A stretch of DNA of 32,017 nt from Trichodesmium erythraeum GBRTRLIN201 (GCA_018457135.1 JAGGDU010000105.1:1-32017); one strand, 5' to 3'; numbered from the stretch's first letter, positions 16,403 through 25,967 are shown. Translations and numbers: made by a program. The notes: generated by a model not told the origin, from the sequence alone.

Positions 16403-17188
16403 TCATTGATCATGAGAATTATCTTGAGATTGTTCAGGATCATTTTCAGATAAAAAATCTGTGGGTTTTTGATCTGGTTCTAAAGTATTTATATTATTCT
16501 GAGTATTCTGAATAAATGAAGTAGAAAAACCAGGATTTTGATTTTCTGATGAACTACTTAAAAATACCTGTTGCCAATATTGTCGGTAGAGCAACTCCAA
16601 CTCATTGCCAGCCTTCCGAAAAACCTTCATTTGATTAAACAATAAACTTTGAAATAATCGATAAAATACCAGACTAAAAATAGCTACTACCAAACCAGTA
16701 GCTGTACTAATTAAAGCTTCACCAATACCTACTGTTACCCCAGCAGTGGAAGAAGTACCCAGATCACCTAGACGAATTGATCCTAGGGAACCAATAAGAC
16801 CTAAAACAGTACCCAGTAAGCCTAACATAGGAGCCAAAGCAATTACTCCTTCAAGTAACTTATCTCCCTTTCGCATTGAGGCCAACTCATCATCAGCAGC
16901 AGCCTCCAGTGCCAACTTAAATACTTCCGGTTCTGGATGTTGTAGTCGTAAAGGTGCGTATAAAAAACGACCTATAGGTTGTTTCTGGTTACGTCTTGCC
17001 ATTTCTGTTGCTATGCTCCAGTCACGGCGTGCCGACTCTAATACCCTATTAACCGTTTGTTTTTCCTTAATTAATAGACTTGTCCAGAACCAGATGCGAT
17101 CAATTATGGTACTAAGGGACAAGATTGATAAAACTAACAAAGGCCACATAGCGGGGCCTCCCTTCTGAATCAGCTCTTCAAAAGTCAC
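16403..17188 (-). CDS. ExbB/TolQ/MotA-family proton channel protein
   Basis: 261 aa, GTG start (17186-17188) with GGAG 10 nt upstream. ExbB pentamers form the channel around ExbD and convert proton flow into force on TonB-like partners. Visible: TM1 at about 15-38 ([20 protein letters not shown]), a cytoplasmic loop with [14 protein letters not shown], then the conserved block [35 protein letters not shown] (TM2, with the L-G-L-L-G-T-V-x-G-x-I signature) and TM3 [27 protein letters not shown] with the conserved Thr residues of the proton path. The last 50 residues are an Asn/Gln/Ser-rich disordered tail unusual for the family. Followed by the exbD-like gene. Cyanobacterial pairs of this type probably serve iron or vitamin uptake; the substrate is unknown. 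Confidence 0.92.
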   Translation of the reverse strand: MTFEELIQKGGPAMWPLLVLSILSLSTIIDRIWFWTSLLIKEKQTVNRVLESARRDWSIATEMARRNQKQPIGRFLYAPLRLQHPEPEVFKLALEAAADDELASMRKGDKLLEGVIALAPMLGLLGTVLGLIGSLGSIRLGDLGTSSTAGVTVGIGEALISTATGLVVAIFSLVFYRLFQSLLFNQMKVFRKAGNELELLYRQYWQQVFLSSSSENQNPGFSTSFIQNTQNNINTLEPDQKPTDFLSENDPEQSQDNSHDQ

Positions 17189-17963
17189 GGTATATTTACT
17201 CCAACAGTTTTTTACTCATTATTTACTTGATACTTGTCTGTTTGCTTCTTATTTAAGTTTTGAGAAACTTATAGCAATGATATCTAAAAAGTGAAAGGTT
17301 TAGGCTGCTTTAATGCAGGAAGTAGGAAACACTTTAGGTGAAGGAATTGGAGTTGGAACTATTTTTTAATAAGTTCAGTGATTTTAAACTTAGATTTTAA
17401 ACTTATATTTAGGATTGCTATACTAAACTTTAATATGCTATAAAAAATATATTAACTATATTTATGGCAAATAATATGTAATAGGTGAGTGAATATTAAC
17501 ATTTATTAATAATGCTAAGACTAATATATAAAGTTTCAGGATATTTTCAATACTGACTTTGACCAAAAAATTAGGTCTTAAGCCTCTAGCTTCAATCTAA
17601 GGTACTGTTTCTCTACGCGATATAAAAAAGAAGTTCCGTGCCCAGAAGTTTAAACGATAACTGAGATAGTGACGAGTCTGAGAGTCTAATAGAAAATTAA
17701 ATCATTGAGTACAGACGACATAAAATAGTCTAAAAAATCTTATTATTAATTTTAGATAAGTTGTTAATTAACAATTACGTTCTTAATTAAAATAATTAGT
17801 CGCAAAAGGTAGGAATTAACATTAATTAGGAAACCGCCAAAGTAGGTATGGGTATGACCTAAGAATTATAGAATCCCAGTAAAGAAAACCTCAAAAATAG
17901 CATTATTTCGGGACATAAACCCACATTAACAATTTTTAGCAAAATAACCAGAGTAACTGCAAA
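17189..17963. other. Intergenic region between divergent exbB-like and hybrid-kinase genes
   Basis: 775 bp, AT-rich, must hold promoters for both genes. I see no operator palindrome, Fur-box-like match, or RNA gene that I can support. The last 100 bp before the kinase contain no strong Shine-Dalgarno. Confidence 0.5.
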
Positions 17964-20900
17964 ATGCTTATTCCCTCTATCAGTCAGGTTATTAATTACC
18001 ATCCCCTTACTGCTACGGCAGAAACTGCTGTAGAAGATATAATTATTTCCATGAGTAGTACAGGTTCAAGTTGTGTACTAATTACAGAAAAACCATCTTT
18101 TTCTACTTCTATAAAAATAGTGACTCCAGGCGATCGCAGTCCTGGATCCCCAAAGGGAAATCATCATTCCAATTCTCCAGATGCAAAGCTACAATATTTA
18201 GGGCCAGTTATTGGTATATTTACTGAGGGAGACTTAGTGCAATTAGCCTCTATTGGAGCTCCTCTAAGTGGGTTTCCAATTGCTCAAATTATGATTAGAT
18301 CTATAGTAACAGCACAACTATCAGAAATTCCAGATATCTTTGCTCTGTTCGCACTATTTGAAAAACATAAAATCAACCATCTACCAATTGTTGATAACTT
18401 AGAGAGACTTATAGGTCTAATTACTGGTCACAGTTTTCTTTTAAATCTGAACAATATCAAAAAAAAGGGTGAAAAATCAATCCTCTCAAGAAAGAAAATT
18501 AAGAGTCAACAAAAGTTATCTGCTAATCAAAATAATACTGTAAATAAAGGTTTAAAATCTGAGAATAATTTACTAAAAAATCCAAATAATCAACTATTAC
18601 CTCAAGAAATAACCTTCGACTCATCTTTAGAGTTACCAGGCAACTTTATCCCAATTAATCACCTAGAAAAAACCCATGAATCTCAAGTTATTCAAGGTTC
18701 GTTTTCTTTGTCAATCAAACAAATTACCCAACTGATGTCTACCCATAATGTGAGTTATGTTTTGATTATTGAAGCCACAGAAAAAAAATATCAAAATGAG
18801 ACTGATATTTATCTCAATCAAGAAAGTTCAAATTCTCAAAAATCAATCAAAATTATAGGTACAATTAGTAGTAGAGATATAGTACAACTACAGGCATTAA
18901 AAATAGATTTTAATAAAGTTAAAGCGGGGATAGTTTGTAATAAATCACCAATAGTAATAGGTTCTGATGTTACCCTAGAATTAGCTGTAGATTTGATCAA
19001 CAAAAAATATTGCTTATTGCCCCTAATTGTGCAAAATTATATAGGTAAAATTGATTATTTTATTAGTCCTACAAAAGTTATTCGGCAAATACTTCTAAAT
19101 AAGTCATTATATCAATCATTAATTCGCTTTTATAGTTATGTAGAAAAAACATATTTAAAATTACATCAAGCTAATAAAAAACTTAAGCAATACACCATTG
19201 AACAGAACAATTTAGAAAAAAGCCAACTAGCAGCGCCAGAAACTACAGGCATAACTCTAAAATTAGATCAAGATGGAATCTGGGATTGGAACATCGAAAC
19301 TGGCGAAATTTTCTACTCGACTTTGGGGGAAAAAATGTTAGGTTATACAGAACATGAAATTTCCCATAAAATTAGTTTTGATGAATGGTTAAGTCGAATT
19401 CACCCAGAGGATAGGGATAAAGTTAATACTGCTATTCAAGAACACTTAACTAAAAAAAATACTATTTATAAAATCAAATATCGGATTCAAGGTAAAGACA
19501 ATAATTTCATCTGGATTTTTGATAGTGGACAAACTTTATGGAAATCAGGAAAACCAGTGAGAATGGTAGGAATTTTTGTTGATATTACTAAGGAAAAAGA
19601 GGCAGAAATAAAACAAAGTTTTCTAGTAGAAAAGCATATCCAAATAATTAATAATTTGTCGGAAATAGTTTGGGAAACTGATATTCACGGCAACTTAATT
19701 TTTTTAAATCAAGCATGGGAAAAAATCACTGGTTTTAAACCTAAAAATAGCTTGGGAAAAAATTTTTTAGACTATATTCATCCAGAAGATATAAATAAGT
19801 TAAATTTTCTTACAAAAAATCATCCAGAAAATACAGAGTTAGCTATTATTCATAATAAATTAGTTGCAGATTCCTATCAATTACAGTTGTTAACCAAAAC
19901 GGGAGGCTATTGTCCAGTAAAAATGAAGAGTACATTGGTATTTGATAGGGAAAACAAGGTTACTGGTATAGTAAGTACTCTAAGTAATATTTCTGAGGAT
20001 ATTGCCACCCAACAACAATTACAAGCTAGTCAAAAAGCAATCAAAGAATTGTATGAAGTGACTACAAATGCAGATATTTCCTTTGAAAGCAAAATAGTGG
20101 CATTACTGGAAATGGGATGCCATCGTTTTGGGATGGATATAGGTTTATTAGGGCAAGTTTTAGGAGAACTTTATAAAGTTATTGCAGCTCATCTACCAGA
20201 AAATTTTCTATTTGGAATAGCTGAAGGAGACATTTTTACCCTGGAACAAACATTTGACCAGGAAGCATTACAATACGATGAACCCTTCGTTATTGAATCA
20301 GCGAAAAACTCACAATGGCGACATCATCCTGCTCACACAGTGCGTCATGTCGAGTCTTATATTGGCACTAAAATTTTGGCATCAGGAATAGTTTATGGTA
20401 CTCTTAGTTTTTCCAGTCGTCTTACTAAGAATAAGTGGAGTTCTATAGATATAGAAGTTTTAAAACTAATGGCAAATTATATTGGTGGTGAGTTGTTGCG
20501 AGAAGATGAGAGAAAAGCTTTAGAAAATAAATATCAGCACTTTTTATTACTTAAACAAATTACCCAAGAAATTTGCTCGAAGTTAGATACTAAAGAAATT
20601 TTTCAGACTACTGTTACTCAAATTGGACGAGCATTTAAAGTGAGCCGTTGTTTAATTCATAGTTATGTTACTGAACCTGATTTACATCTACCTTGTATGG
20701 CTGAGTATTTGGAAACAAACCATGAATCAATATTGGGTTTAGATCTGATTATTACTTCTAATTATTATACAGAAAAATTATTAGGAGAAGACAGAGCGAT
20801 CGCCTCTCCAGATGTATTTTCAGATCCTCTGTTAAATTCAGATGTACCGATGTACCAGAAACTAAAAGTTAGATCAATATTGGCAATTCGTACCTCCTAT

Positions 20901-23600
20901 CAAGGAAAACCAAATGGTATTATTCATTTACATCAATGTGATTATATACGTCAGTGGAAACAGGATGAAATAAGTTTATTAGAAGAGGTGGCATTTCAGG
21001 TAGGATTAACATTAGCTAAAGCACAAATATTAGAGTCAGAAGTTACCCATAAAGAAGAATTAGAGGCTGAAAATCAAGCCTTAGAAAAAGCACGAGAAGT
21101 AGCAGAAGTAAGGAACCGTGCTCAAGGGGAATTATTAGCAATGATGAGTCACAAATCTCAGACCAATATGAATGATGTAATGATGATGACAAGTTTGTTA
21201 TTAAGTATGAAATTAAATCCTAAACAAAGAGATTTTGTGAAGACTATTCTCGCCAGGGGAGATGTAGTAATAAATATGATTAATAATATTCTTGACTTTA
21301 CTAAAATTAAATCTGGGGAAGTAGAATTAGAACTAAGTCCTTTGGATATTAGAGGCTGTGTTGAAGATCTGCTAAAATCATTAGATATAATAGCAAAAAA
21401 TAAAAAATTAGAACTTGCTTATTTAATTGATAAAAATGTGCCTAGAATAATTTTAACAGATGATAAAAAACTGGTTAATATATTGTTTAATTTACTAAAA
21501 AATAGTATTAATTTCACAAAAACAGGAGAAATAGTTGTTTATATTAGTGCTATAAAAAAATCGGAAAAAAGTCAGGAATATAGTCAATTAGAAGCAATAA
21601 GTTATGAGGAAATATCTGATTTTAAAGGGGCTGGCAAAATCACAGATAACTATGAAATACAATTTGCTGTTAAGGATACAGGTGCTGGTATTCCTCTAGA
21701 CCAAATAGATCACTTATTTAAAGATTTTTCTCAAGTGTCTCCTGCCACGAATAGAGAATATGATGGTTTAGGTTTAGGATTAGTTATTAGTCAAAGATTG
21801 AGTCAAATGATGGGTGGTCAAATGTGGGTAGTTTCTCAGCCATTAGAAATTAAGAATTTGTCAGAGGAAAAAAAACAAATATCTCTCTTAAAAATTGAGG
21901 ATAGTAGGGACATTAATTTCCCAAAAAATCCAATAAATGTTTATAATTCTAGTTCTCCTGAATCTAAAGTAAATATTGCCGGAAATCCACCGCATTACTT
22001 TGTTAAACCAGAACTAAGTGGCAGAGGTTCAATCTTTTATTTTACTATTCAAGCTAAGGCAATTGCAATGTATTCTCCGGAAATAGTTGATGGTTTACTA
22101 AGAGGTAAGAAAATATTGGTTGTAGAAAGTAATATTATTAATCAAGAGGAAATTAAACAGCAAGTTAAGCAATGGGAAATGATACCTATAGTTGCTGATT
22201 CTGCTACCAAAGCTTTAAGCGACTTGGAACAGGGAAAAGTTTTTGATCTTGGAATTATTGCTATGGATATTTCAGATATGGATGGGTTGACATTAGCTAG
22301 AAAGATTCGCAAGTTGGAAGCTGAACAAAACTCAAAACAAAATAAGAATGATAAGTCATTTTTACCATTACTAATGTTGAATTATATTGATACAGTAGAT
22401 ATTTCCCGAGAACTTCAGGAAGCAAAAGTTAGTCTAGCTGGATTTTTGAATATACCTATCAAACAGTCTCAGTTTTATAATGTTTTATTGGAAGTATTTG
22501 GAACTAGAAAGGAAGAAGAGGTAAACGACAAAGTTCCTAGTTTAGATATGGAAGATTTTCAAGATTTAAGTGAAAAAAATAGGGATTATACTAATATTCG
22601 TATATTGTTAGCAGAGAATAATGTAGTGAATCAAAAAGTTGTAATACACTTACTAGAAAAAATTGGTTACCTTGCAGATGTAGCTGCTAACAAAGTAGAA
22701 TTTTTGGATGCTTTGAAGCGGATATCCTATGATGTGGTATTAATGGATGTGCAGATGAATAATGGAGATGGGATAGGAATAACTAATCAAATATGTCAAA
22801 GATACTCTGAAGAAAAACGCCCTTGGATAATTGCTATGACAGCTAATGCAAGGTCGGGCGATCGCGAGAAGTATCTAAATGCTGGTATGGATGATTATAT
22901 GACTAAACCAGTTGATCAGGAAAAATTAGTAGAAGTTTTAAATAAATTCAAGAGAATACGAAACCAAAAATTAGGCTCCAAAACGGATTTAGAAAATGCA
23001 GTTAGGAGTCATTCTTCTGTTATCAGGTCAACATTAGTTAAAACTAACTCTTCTAGGCAACCAGTTATTCAGAAGCCGAGTTTTACTAACTTTCAGGTAG
23101 AGTCAACTTCTCAGTCAGATGAAATAATATCACTCAAAAGTACGTTGCCTATTGTTATACCAAGCAATATAGAAGATGTACCAGAAACTAAAGAAATTAC
23201 AATGCCAGGTTTAGATTTATTAAACGATCAACAACTGGCTGTCGATCCTAAAATTATAGAAAAATTTTGCAATCTTTATTATGATGAACCAGATACCCCA
23301 ATTATTTTGATACAAGATTATCTTACTGATGGGAATAAAAATATAAATATGATTAGGAATTATATCAACAAGGGTAATTTTAATGCATTAAAGACAGCTT
23401 CTCAGAAATTCAAGACTAGCAGTGCTTTATTGGGGGCAATTAATTTTTCTAAACTATGTGAAGAGTTAGAGAAGATGGCTCTTGCTGTGATTGAGTCTAG
23501 AGAAGATTTTGATTTAGAAAAAGCTACGAAAATTTTCTTACAAAGCAAAAATGAATGGGAAAGAGTTCAAAAAGAGTTAAGTACAAAAATGAATTGCTAG
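17964..23600 (+). CDS. Giant hybrid sensor kinase (CBS-CBS-PAS-PAS-GAF-GAF-HisKA-HATPase-REC-REC-Hpt)
   Basis: 1878 aa. Approximate order: CBS pair 1-165 (GIFTEGDLVQLA, INHLPIVD), CBS pair 240-375, PAS-PAC 430-555 (DGIWDWN, IHPEDRDK), PAS 560-685 (IVWETDIHGNLIFLNQAWE), GAF 698-848, GAF 865-1022, short coiled coil, HisKA 1052-1118, HATPase 1162-1365 (DTGAGIP, DGLGLGLV), REC 1380-1512, REC 1545-1662, Hpt 1762-1875. CBS domains usually bind adenine nucleotides; PAS and GAF bind small ligands. His1063 is present, but its context is S-H-K-S-Q-T-N-M-N instead of the usual S-H-E-[IL]-R-T-P-M-N. REC1 has Ala1433 where the phospho-Asp belongs; REC2 keeps Asp1595 (VLMDVQM) and the T-K-P-V lysine but has A-E-N-N for A-E-D-N. 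Hpt has Gln1814 for His. The second GAF has a truncated cyanobacteriochrome-like look but no chromophore Cys. Soluble; no TM helix. The relay is probably altered. Confidence 0.93.
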   Translation: MLIPSISQVINYHPLTATAETAVEDIIISMSSTGSSCVLITEKPSFSTSIKIVTPGDRSPGSPKGNHHSNSPDAKLQYLGPVIGIFTEGDLVQLASIGAPLSGFPIAQIMIRSIVTAQLSEIPDIFALFALFEKHKINHLPIVDNLERLIGLITGHSFLLNLNNIKKKGEKSILSRKKIKSQQKLSANQNNTVNKGLKSENNLLKNPNNQLLPQEITFDSSLELPGNFIPINHLEKTHESQVIQGSFSLSIKQITQLMSTHNVSYVLIIEATEKKYQNETDIYLNQESSNSQKSIKIIGTISSRDIVQLQALKIDFNKVKAGIVCNKSPIVIGSDVTLELAVDLINKKYCLLPLIVQNYIGKIDYFISPTKVIRQILLNKSLYQSLIRFYSYVEKTYLKLHQANKKLKQYTIEQNNLEKSQLAAPETTGITLKLDQDGIWDWNIETGEIFYSTLGEKMLGYTEHEISHKISFDEWLSRIHPEDRDKVNTAIQEHLTKKNTIYKIKYRIQGKDNNFIWIFDSGQTLWKSGKPVRMVGIFVDITKEKEAEIKQSFLVEKHIQIINNLSEIVWETDIHGNLIFLNQAWEKITGFKPKNSLGKNFLDYIHPEDINKLNFLTKNHPENTELAIIHNKLVADSYQLQLLTKTGGYCPVKMKSTLVFDRENKVTGIVSTLSNISEDIATQQQLQASQKAIKELYEVTTNADISFESKIVALLEMGCHRFGMDIGLLGQVLGELYKVIAAHLPENFLFGIAEGDIFTLEQTFDQEALQYDEPFVIESAKNSQWRHHPAHTVRHVESYIGTKILASGIVYGTLSFSSRLTKNKWSSIDIEVLKLMANYIGGELLREDERKALENKYQHFLLLKQITQEICSKLDTKEIFQTTVTQIGRAFKVSRCLIHSYVTEPDLHLPCMAEYLETNHESILGLDLIITSNYYTEKLLGEDRAIASPDVFSDPLLNSDVPMYQKLKVRSILAIRTSYQGKPNGIIHLHQCDYIRQWKQDEISLLEEVAFQVGLTLAKAQILESEVTHKEELEAENQALEKAREVAEVRNRAQGELLAMMSHKSQTNMNDVMMMTSLLLSMKLNPKQRDFVKTILARGDVVINMINNILDFTKIKSGEVELELSPLDIRGCVEDLLKSLDIIAKNKKLELAYLIDKNVPRIILTDDKKLVNILFNLLKNSINFTKTGEIVVYISAIKKSEKSQEYSQLEAISYEEISDFKGAGKITDNYEIQFAVKDTGAGIPLDQIDHLFKDFSQVSPATNREYDGLGLGLVISQRLSQMMGGQMWVVSQPLEIKNLSEEKKQISLLKIEDSRDINFPKNPINVYNSSSPESKVNIAGNPPHYFVKPELSGRGSIFYFTIQAKAIAMYSPEIVDGLLRGKKILVVESNIINQEEIKQQVKQWEMIPIVADSATKALSDLEQGKVFDLGIIAMDISDMDGLTLARKIRKLEAEQNSKQNKNDKSFLPLLMLNYIDTVDISRELQEAKVSLAGFLNIPIKQSQFYNVLLEVFGTRKEEEVNDKVPSLDMEDFQDLSEKNRDYTNIRILLAENNVVNQKVVIHLLEKIGYLADVAANKVEFLDALKRISYDVVLMDVQMNNGDGIGITNQICQRYSEEKRPWIIAMTANARSGDREKYLNAGMDDYMTKPVDQEKLVEVLNKFKRIRNQKLGSKTDLENAVRSHSSVIRSTLVKTNSSRQPVIQKPSFTNFQVESTSQSDEIISLKSTLPIVIPSNIEDVPETKEITMPGLDLLNDQQLAVDPKIIEKFCNLYYDEPDTPIILIQDYLTDGNKNINMIRNYINKGNFNALKTASQKFKTSSALLGAINFSKLCEELEKMALAVIESREDFDLEKATKIFLQSKNEWERVQKELSTKMNC
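18125..18146 (+). repeat. Small palindrome with HIP1 site inside the kinase gene
   Basis: TCCAGG (18125-18130) and CCTGGA (18141-18146) bracket an HIP1 octamer (18130-18137). It codes for the Pro-Gly-Asp-Arg-Ser-Pro-Gly loop inside the first CBS pair. The in-frame hairpin could be a small inserted repeat or a chance palindrome. Confidence 0.45.
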
Positions 23601-23623
23601 TCCTTGAGCTGGGAAATAGTAAA

Positions 23624-24313
23624 TTAATCCTGATCTACAGAAAGATGCTCCTTAATGGTTTGATAACAATCAGAAACGGACGATCTTTCTGTCATGGCCT
23701 TCACTAAAGCTTTATAGGCAGACTGATGATTTTCTAACAAATTACGAGCTTGCAAAGATGCCCAACTTTGTTTAAGTTTAGACTCTCCAGGACGTTTTAA
23801 TTGTCTCAAAATTGCTGTAATCTTAGTTCTATCTTCTGCTCCACCCTCAGCATTACCATAAACTAAGTTTTCTGCAGCAATACCAGCCATCCAGACTGTA
23901 CAATATCGGTCTACAAGTTGAGAAGAAATTACACCACTGTATAACTGAGCAGCTAATTTTTGGTCATCAAATCTAACTCCTCCCTGAGATGACTGACCTT
24001 GCCGAAATGCTTCCCAGGCATTCAGAGCATATCCACTTATAGGAATTTCTAATAAATAAGCTACTAAAAAATGTCCAGCTTCATGACAAATAATTCGATC
24101 GCGTTTTTCGGAGGATGTTCCTGCTACTAAATCTACAAGAATCATACTTCCTTGACCTTGCCATCCCAAGGTATCTATAGTTGCTAATACTAGCACAGAA
24201 AAAGTAGCGATCGCGATATAAAATGGAGATATATTAAATATCGGTCCAAGTAAGCTAGACATGGTCATAACAAAGATACCAATAGCAATAATATTAAGTG
24301 AAGTTTGTCTCAT
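23624..24313 (-). CDS. FtsH-like M41 peptidase domain protein without AAA domain
   Basis: 229 aa, ATG start. Two N-terminal hydrophobic segments (about 5-24 and 31-48) anchor it in the membrane. Then comes the zinc peptidase core: HEAGH at 77-81 (His77, Glu78, His81) and, later, MAGIAAENLVYGNAEGGAEDR (141-162) whose Asp161 fits the third metal ligand of FtsH. The ATPase domain of FtsH is absent, as in a cyanobacterial and chloroplast family of proteins with an FtsH-like peptidase domain only. Such proteins may process small membrane substrates or bind FtsH complexes; the activity of this one is not known. It lies just downstream (24 bp) of the convergent kinase gene. No signal of truncation: the frame is closed and begins with its own membrane segments. 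Confidence 0.85.
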   Translation of the reverse strand: MRQTSLNIIAIGIFVMTMSSLLGPIFNISPFYIAIATFSVLVLATIDTLGWQGQGSMILVDLVAGTSSEKRDRIICHEAGHFLVAYLLEIPISGYALNAWEAFRQGQSSQGGVRFDDQKLAAQLYSGVISSQLVDRYCTVWMAGIAAENLVYGNAEGGAEDRTKITAILRQLKRPGESKLKQSWASLQARNLLENHQSAYKALVKAMTERSSVSDCYQTIKEHLSVDQD

Positions 24314-24445
24314 AATTCAATTTAATTTTATTAAAGTCCTTAACAAGCAATATTTTTGAGTTGAGCTGATATACCCAGTTTTTCTGCAAGAGGCTAGCTA
24401 AATACTAAATGCTGAAAGCTATAATCTTAATTTTCTATTTGCTAC

Positions 24446-25300
24446 TCACTCCTTGAGTGACCTCGCCTCCTCAAAAGTCTTTAAACTATGACTATCTCCT
24501 ACAAACCTCCAATGCCAAGGTTCATAACTAATACCTTGAGGATTATCTTTGGGAAATGATAACTCAAAACCATAATTCTCAGCATTTTCTTGCAGCCACT
24601 GGAAAGCTTTTGTGTTTTCAAAACTAACTTCGAGATGAGTCTCTGGCATTCTAGCATCACCAATATCAATAGCGTAACCTGTATGATGTTCGCTGTAACC
24701 TGGAGGGGCACTAACTTCTGCTCTTTTAGATGTTTCCTGTCCCCGCTCTGCTTTCACCTCAAAGAATAAATATTGTTGATCTCCCACAGTTCTAAACCCT
24801 GAGAGAGGAACCAACTCGATATTTGCAGACCAAGCTACATCTGCCATAAGATCAAATTTTTCTGCTGCAATTGAACGCAGTCTAATATTTTGATTGCCAA
24901 AAACTGGTGTTAATTCTTGCCAAGATGCTTCTTTGTAGGGCAAGTGTCCGAGGATATTTTCTCTCTGCTTAATGGAAGAATTGAAAGATGGCGAAGGTGA
25001 AGGTGTTTCTAATTGAGTTGGAGATGTTTCAACTGCTTTTGTGCTGATTTTTTGTTTCATTTGGACGACAGGAGATGTGTTGAGAGTTTTGTTAAATTGG
25101 AAATGCCAACTAATACTAATTATGAGAGCGATCGCCCCCATTGCTAATAATTGCCAAATTTGCCAGATTTTCTGAGGCTTAAAAGATTGGTGTTTGGCAC
25201 TTTCTTCTTCATCTCTTACAGCTTCAGGAATATCATCTACTGGTAATTTTGCCTCATCTGGTGTTTTTTTTAATAAACCCAGCTTATTCAAAATTTTCAC
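24446..25300 (-). CDS. VanY-type D-alanyl-D-alanine carboxypeptidase (M15B)
   Basis: 284 aa, GTG start (25298-25300) with AAGGAG 6 nt upstream, so the start is firm. A cytoplasmic tail of about 43 residues precedes one TM helix (about 50-66), then a Ser/Pro/Thr-rich linker (90-110), then the M15B domain. Zinc site: SEHHTGYAIDIGD with His205 and Asp212; EPWHWRFVG with His263, and catalytic Glu260. The SGFR motif at 167-170 is the usual substrate-binding Arg. These enzymes trim the terminal D-Ala of peptidoglycan stem peptides in the periplasm. In cyanobacteria they serve cell-wall maintenance; nothing here suggests vancomycin resistance, since no vanHAX-like genes are near. 337 bp separate it from the upstream XRE gene. 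Confidence 0.92.
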   Translation of the reverse strand: MKILNKLGLLKKTPDEAKLPVDDIPEAVRDEEESAKHQSFKPQKIWQIWQLLAMGAIALIISISWHFQFNKTLNTSPVVQMKQKISTKAVETSPTQLETPSPSPSFNSSIKQRENILGHLPYKEASWQELTPVFGNQNIRLRSIAAEKFDLMADVAWSANIELVPLSGFRTVGDQQYLFFEVKAERGQETSKRAEVSAPPGYSEHHTGYAIDIGDARMPETHLEVSFENTKAFQWLQENAENYGFELSFPKDNPQGISYEPWHWRFVGDSHSLKTFEEARSLKE

Positions 25301-25637
25301 CTAAAACTCCTTAATAGTTTGTAAGTTTTTTTGCTTGACCAACAGTCTGAAAAACCCCCGGCATCACTTTTGTTACATTCCCTGTTACGGCGCTCAAAAC
25401 CTATTTCTAGAGTAAATATTACTCAGCCAATTTTTAATTAATTAGCTATCAACTTTTAGTATTTCTCTACAGGAATTCTCCACAAGTAGCTAAATTTATG
25501 CCTAGGAACTACCTTAACAGCTTTTAGTAGCTTGGGGTTAACATCTCCGGTAACTCCAACCGCTAGATGGTTTAGGAAAGGTTAAAATCTTCTTGTCAAC
25601 CCTAAAAAAAATATCCTACTGATTATTGAGTACTTCA
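25301..25637. other. Intergenic region
   Basis: 337 bp between the VanY-type and XRE genes, same strand. It has a strong Shine-Dalgarno at 25307-25312 for the VanY-type gene. No hairpin terminator with T-run or RNA gene could be supported. Confidence 0.5.
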
Positions 25638-25967
25638 TTAATGGCCAGTTGCCGATTCTGTGGTTTTGGCCTCATCTAGTTCATCATTATTGTCTATAAA
25701 TTTTCTAGGTCTACCTGGTTTACGCTTGTGACGTTGACTAATAGATTTATCGCTGGCCAAAGCTAATTCTTCTGGACTGCATTTTAAAATATCCAGAATT
25801 TCTAGAAATTTTTGGGGGGTCATAGTTGGTTCTGTACGCCCCGTCTCCCAGTTACGAACACTGGTTTCGCTGATACCCAGGCGATATGCTACCTCAGCAC
25901 GGGTAAGCCCCGTACGTTCTCTCAGGGCTTCCATGTCCATACTTTTAATGTTTCCTCCACCAATCAT
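25638..25967 (-). CDS. XRE-family HTH regulator with C-terminal AT-hook
   Basis: 109 aa from ATG at 25967; an ATG at 25940 (MDMEALRERTG) gives 100 aa and has GGTGGAGG upstream, but with a long 13-nt spacer, so the start is open. The HTH spans about 19-60: LTRAEVAYRLGISETSVRNWETGRTEPT is a standard helix-turn-helix with recognition helix SETSVRNWE. A basic C-terminal stretch, KRKPGRPRKF (81-90), matches an AT-hook (core G-R-P between basic residues), which binds the minor groove of AT-rich DNA; the tail is then acidic. The combination is unusual for a small XRE protein. An imperfect inverted repeat directly upstream may be its own operator. Target genes are unknown; the VanY-type gene is the nearest candidate downstream on the same strand. 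Confidence 0.85.
   Translation of the reverse strand: MIGGGNIKSMDMEALRERTGLTRAEVAYRLGISETSVRNWETGRTEPTMTPQKFLEILDILKCSPEELALASDKSISQRHKRKPGRPRKFIDNNDELDEAKTTESATGH

Noticed and set aside
17189-17963. Fur box or TonB-linked iron regulation for exbB/exbD
   Set aside because: No sequence close to the Fur consensus could be identified by eye, and no TonB-dependent receptor is in the window.
24446-25300. Vancomycin-resistance interpretation of the VanY-type gene
   Set aside because: The domain is a general peptidoglycan D,D-carboxypeptidase; no vanHAX or vanRS-like genes are near.
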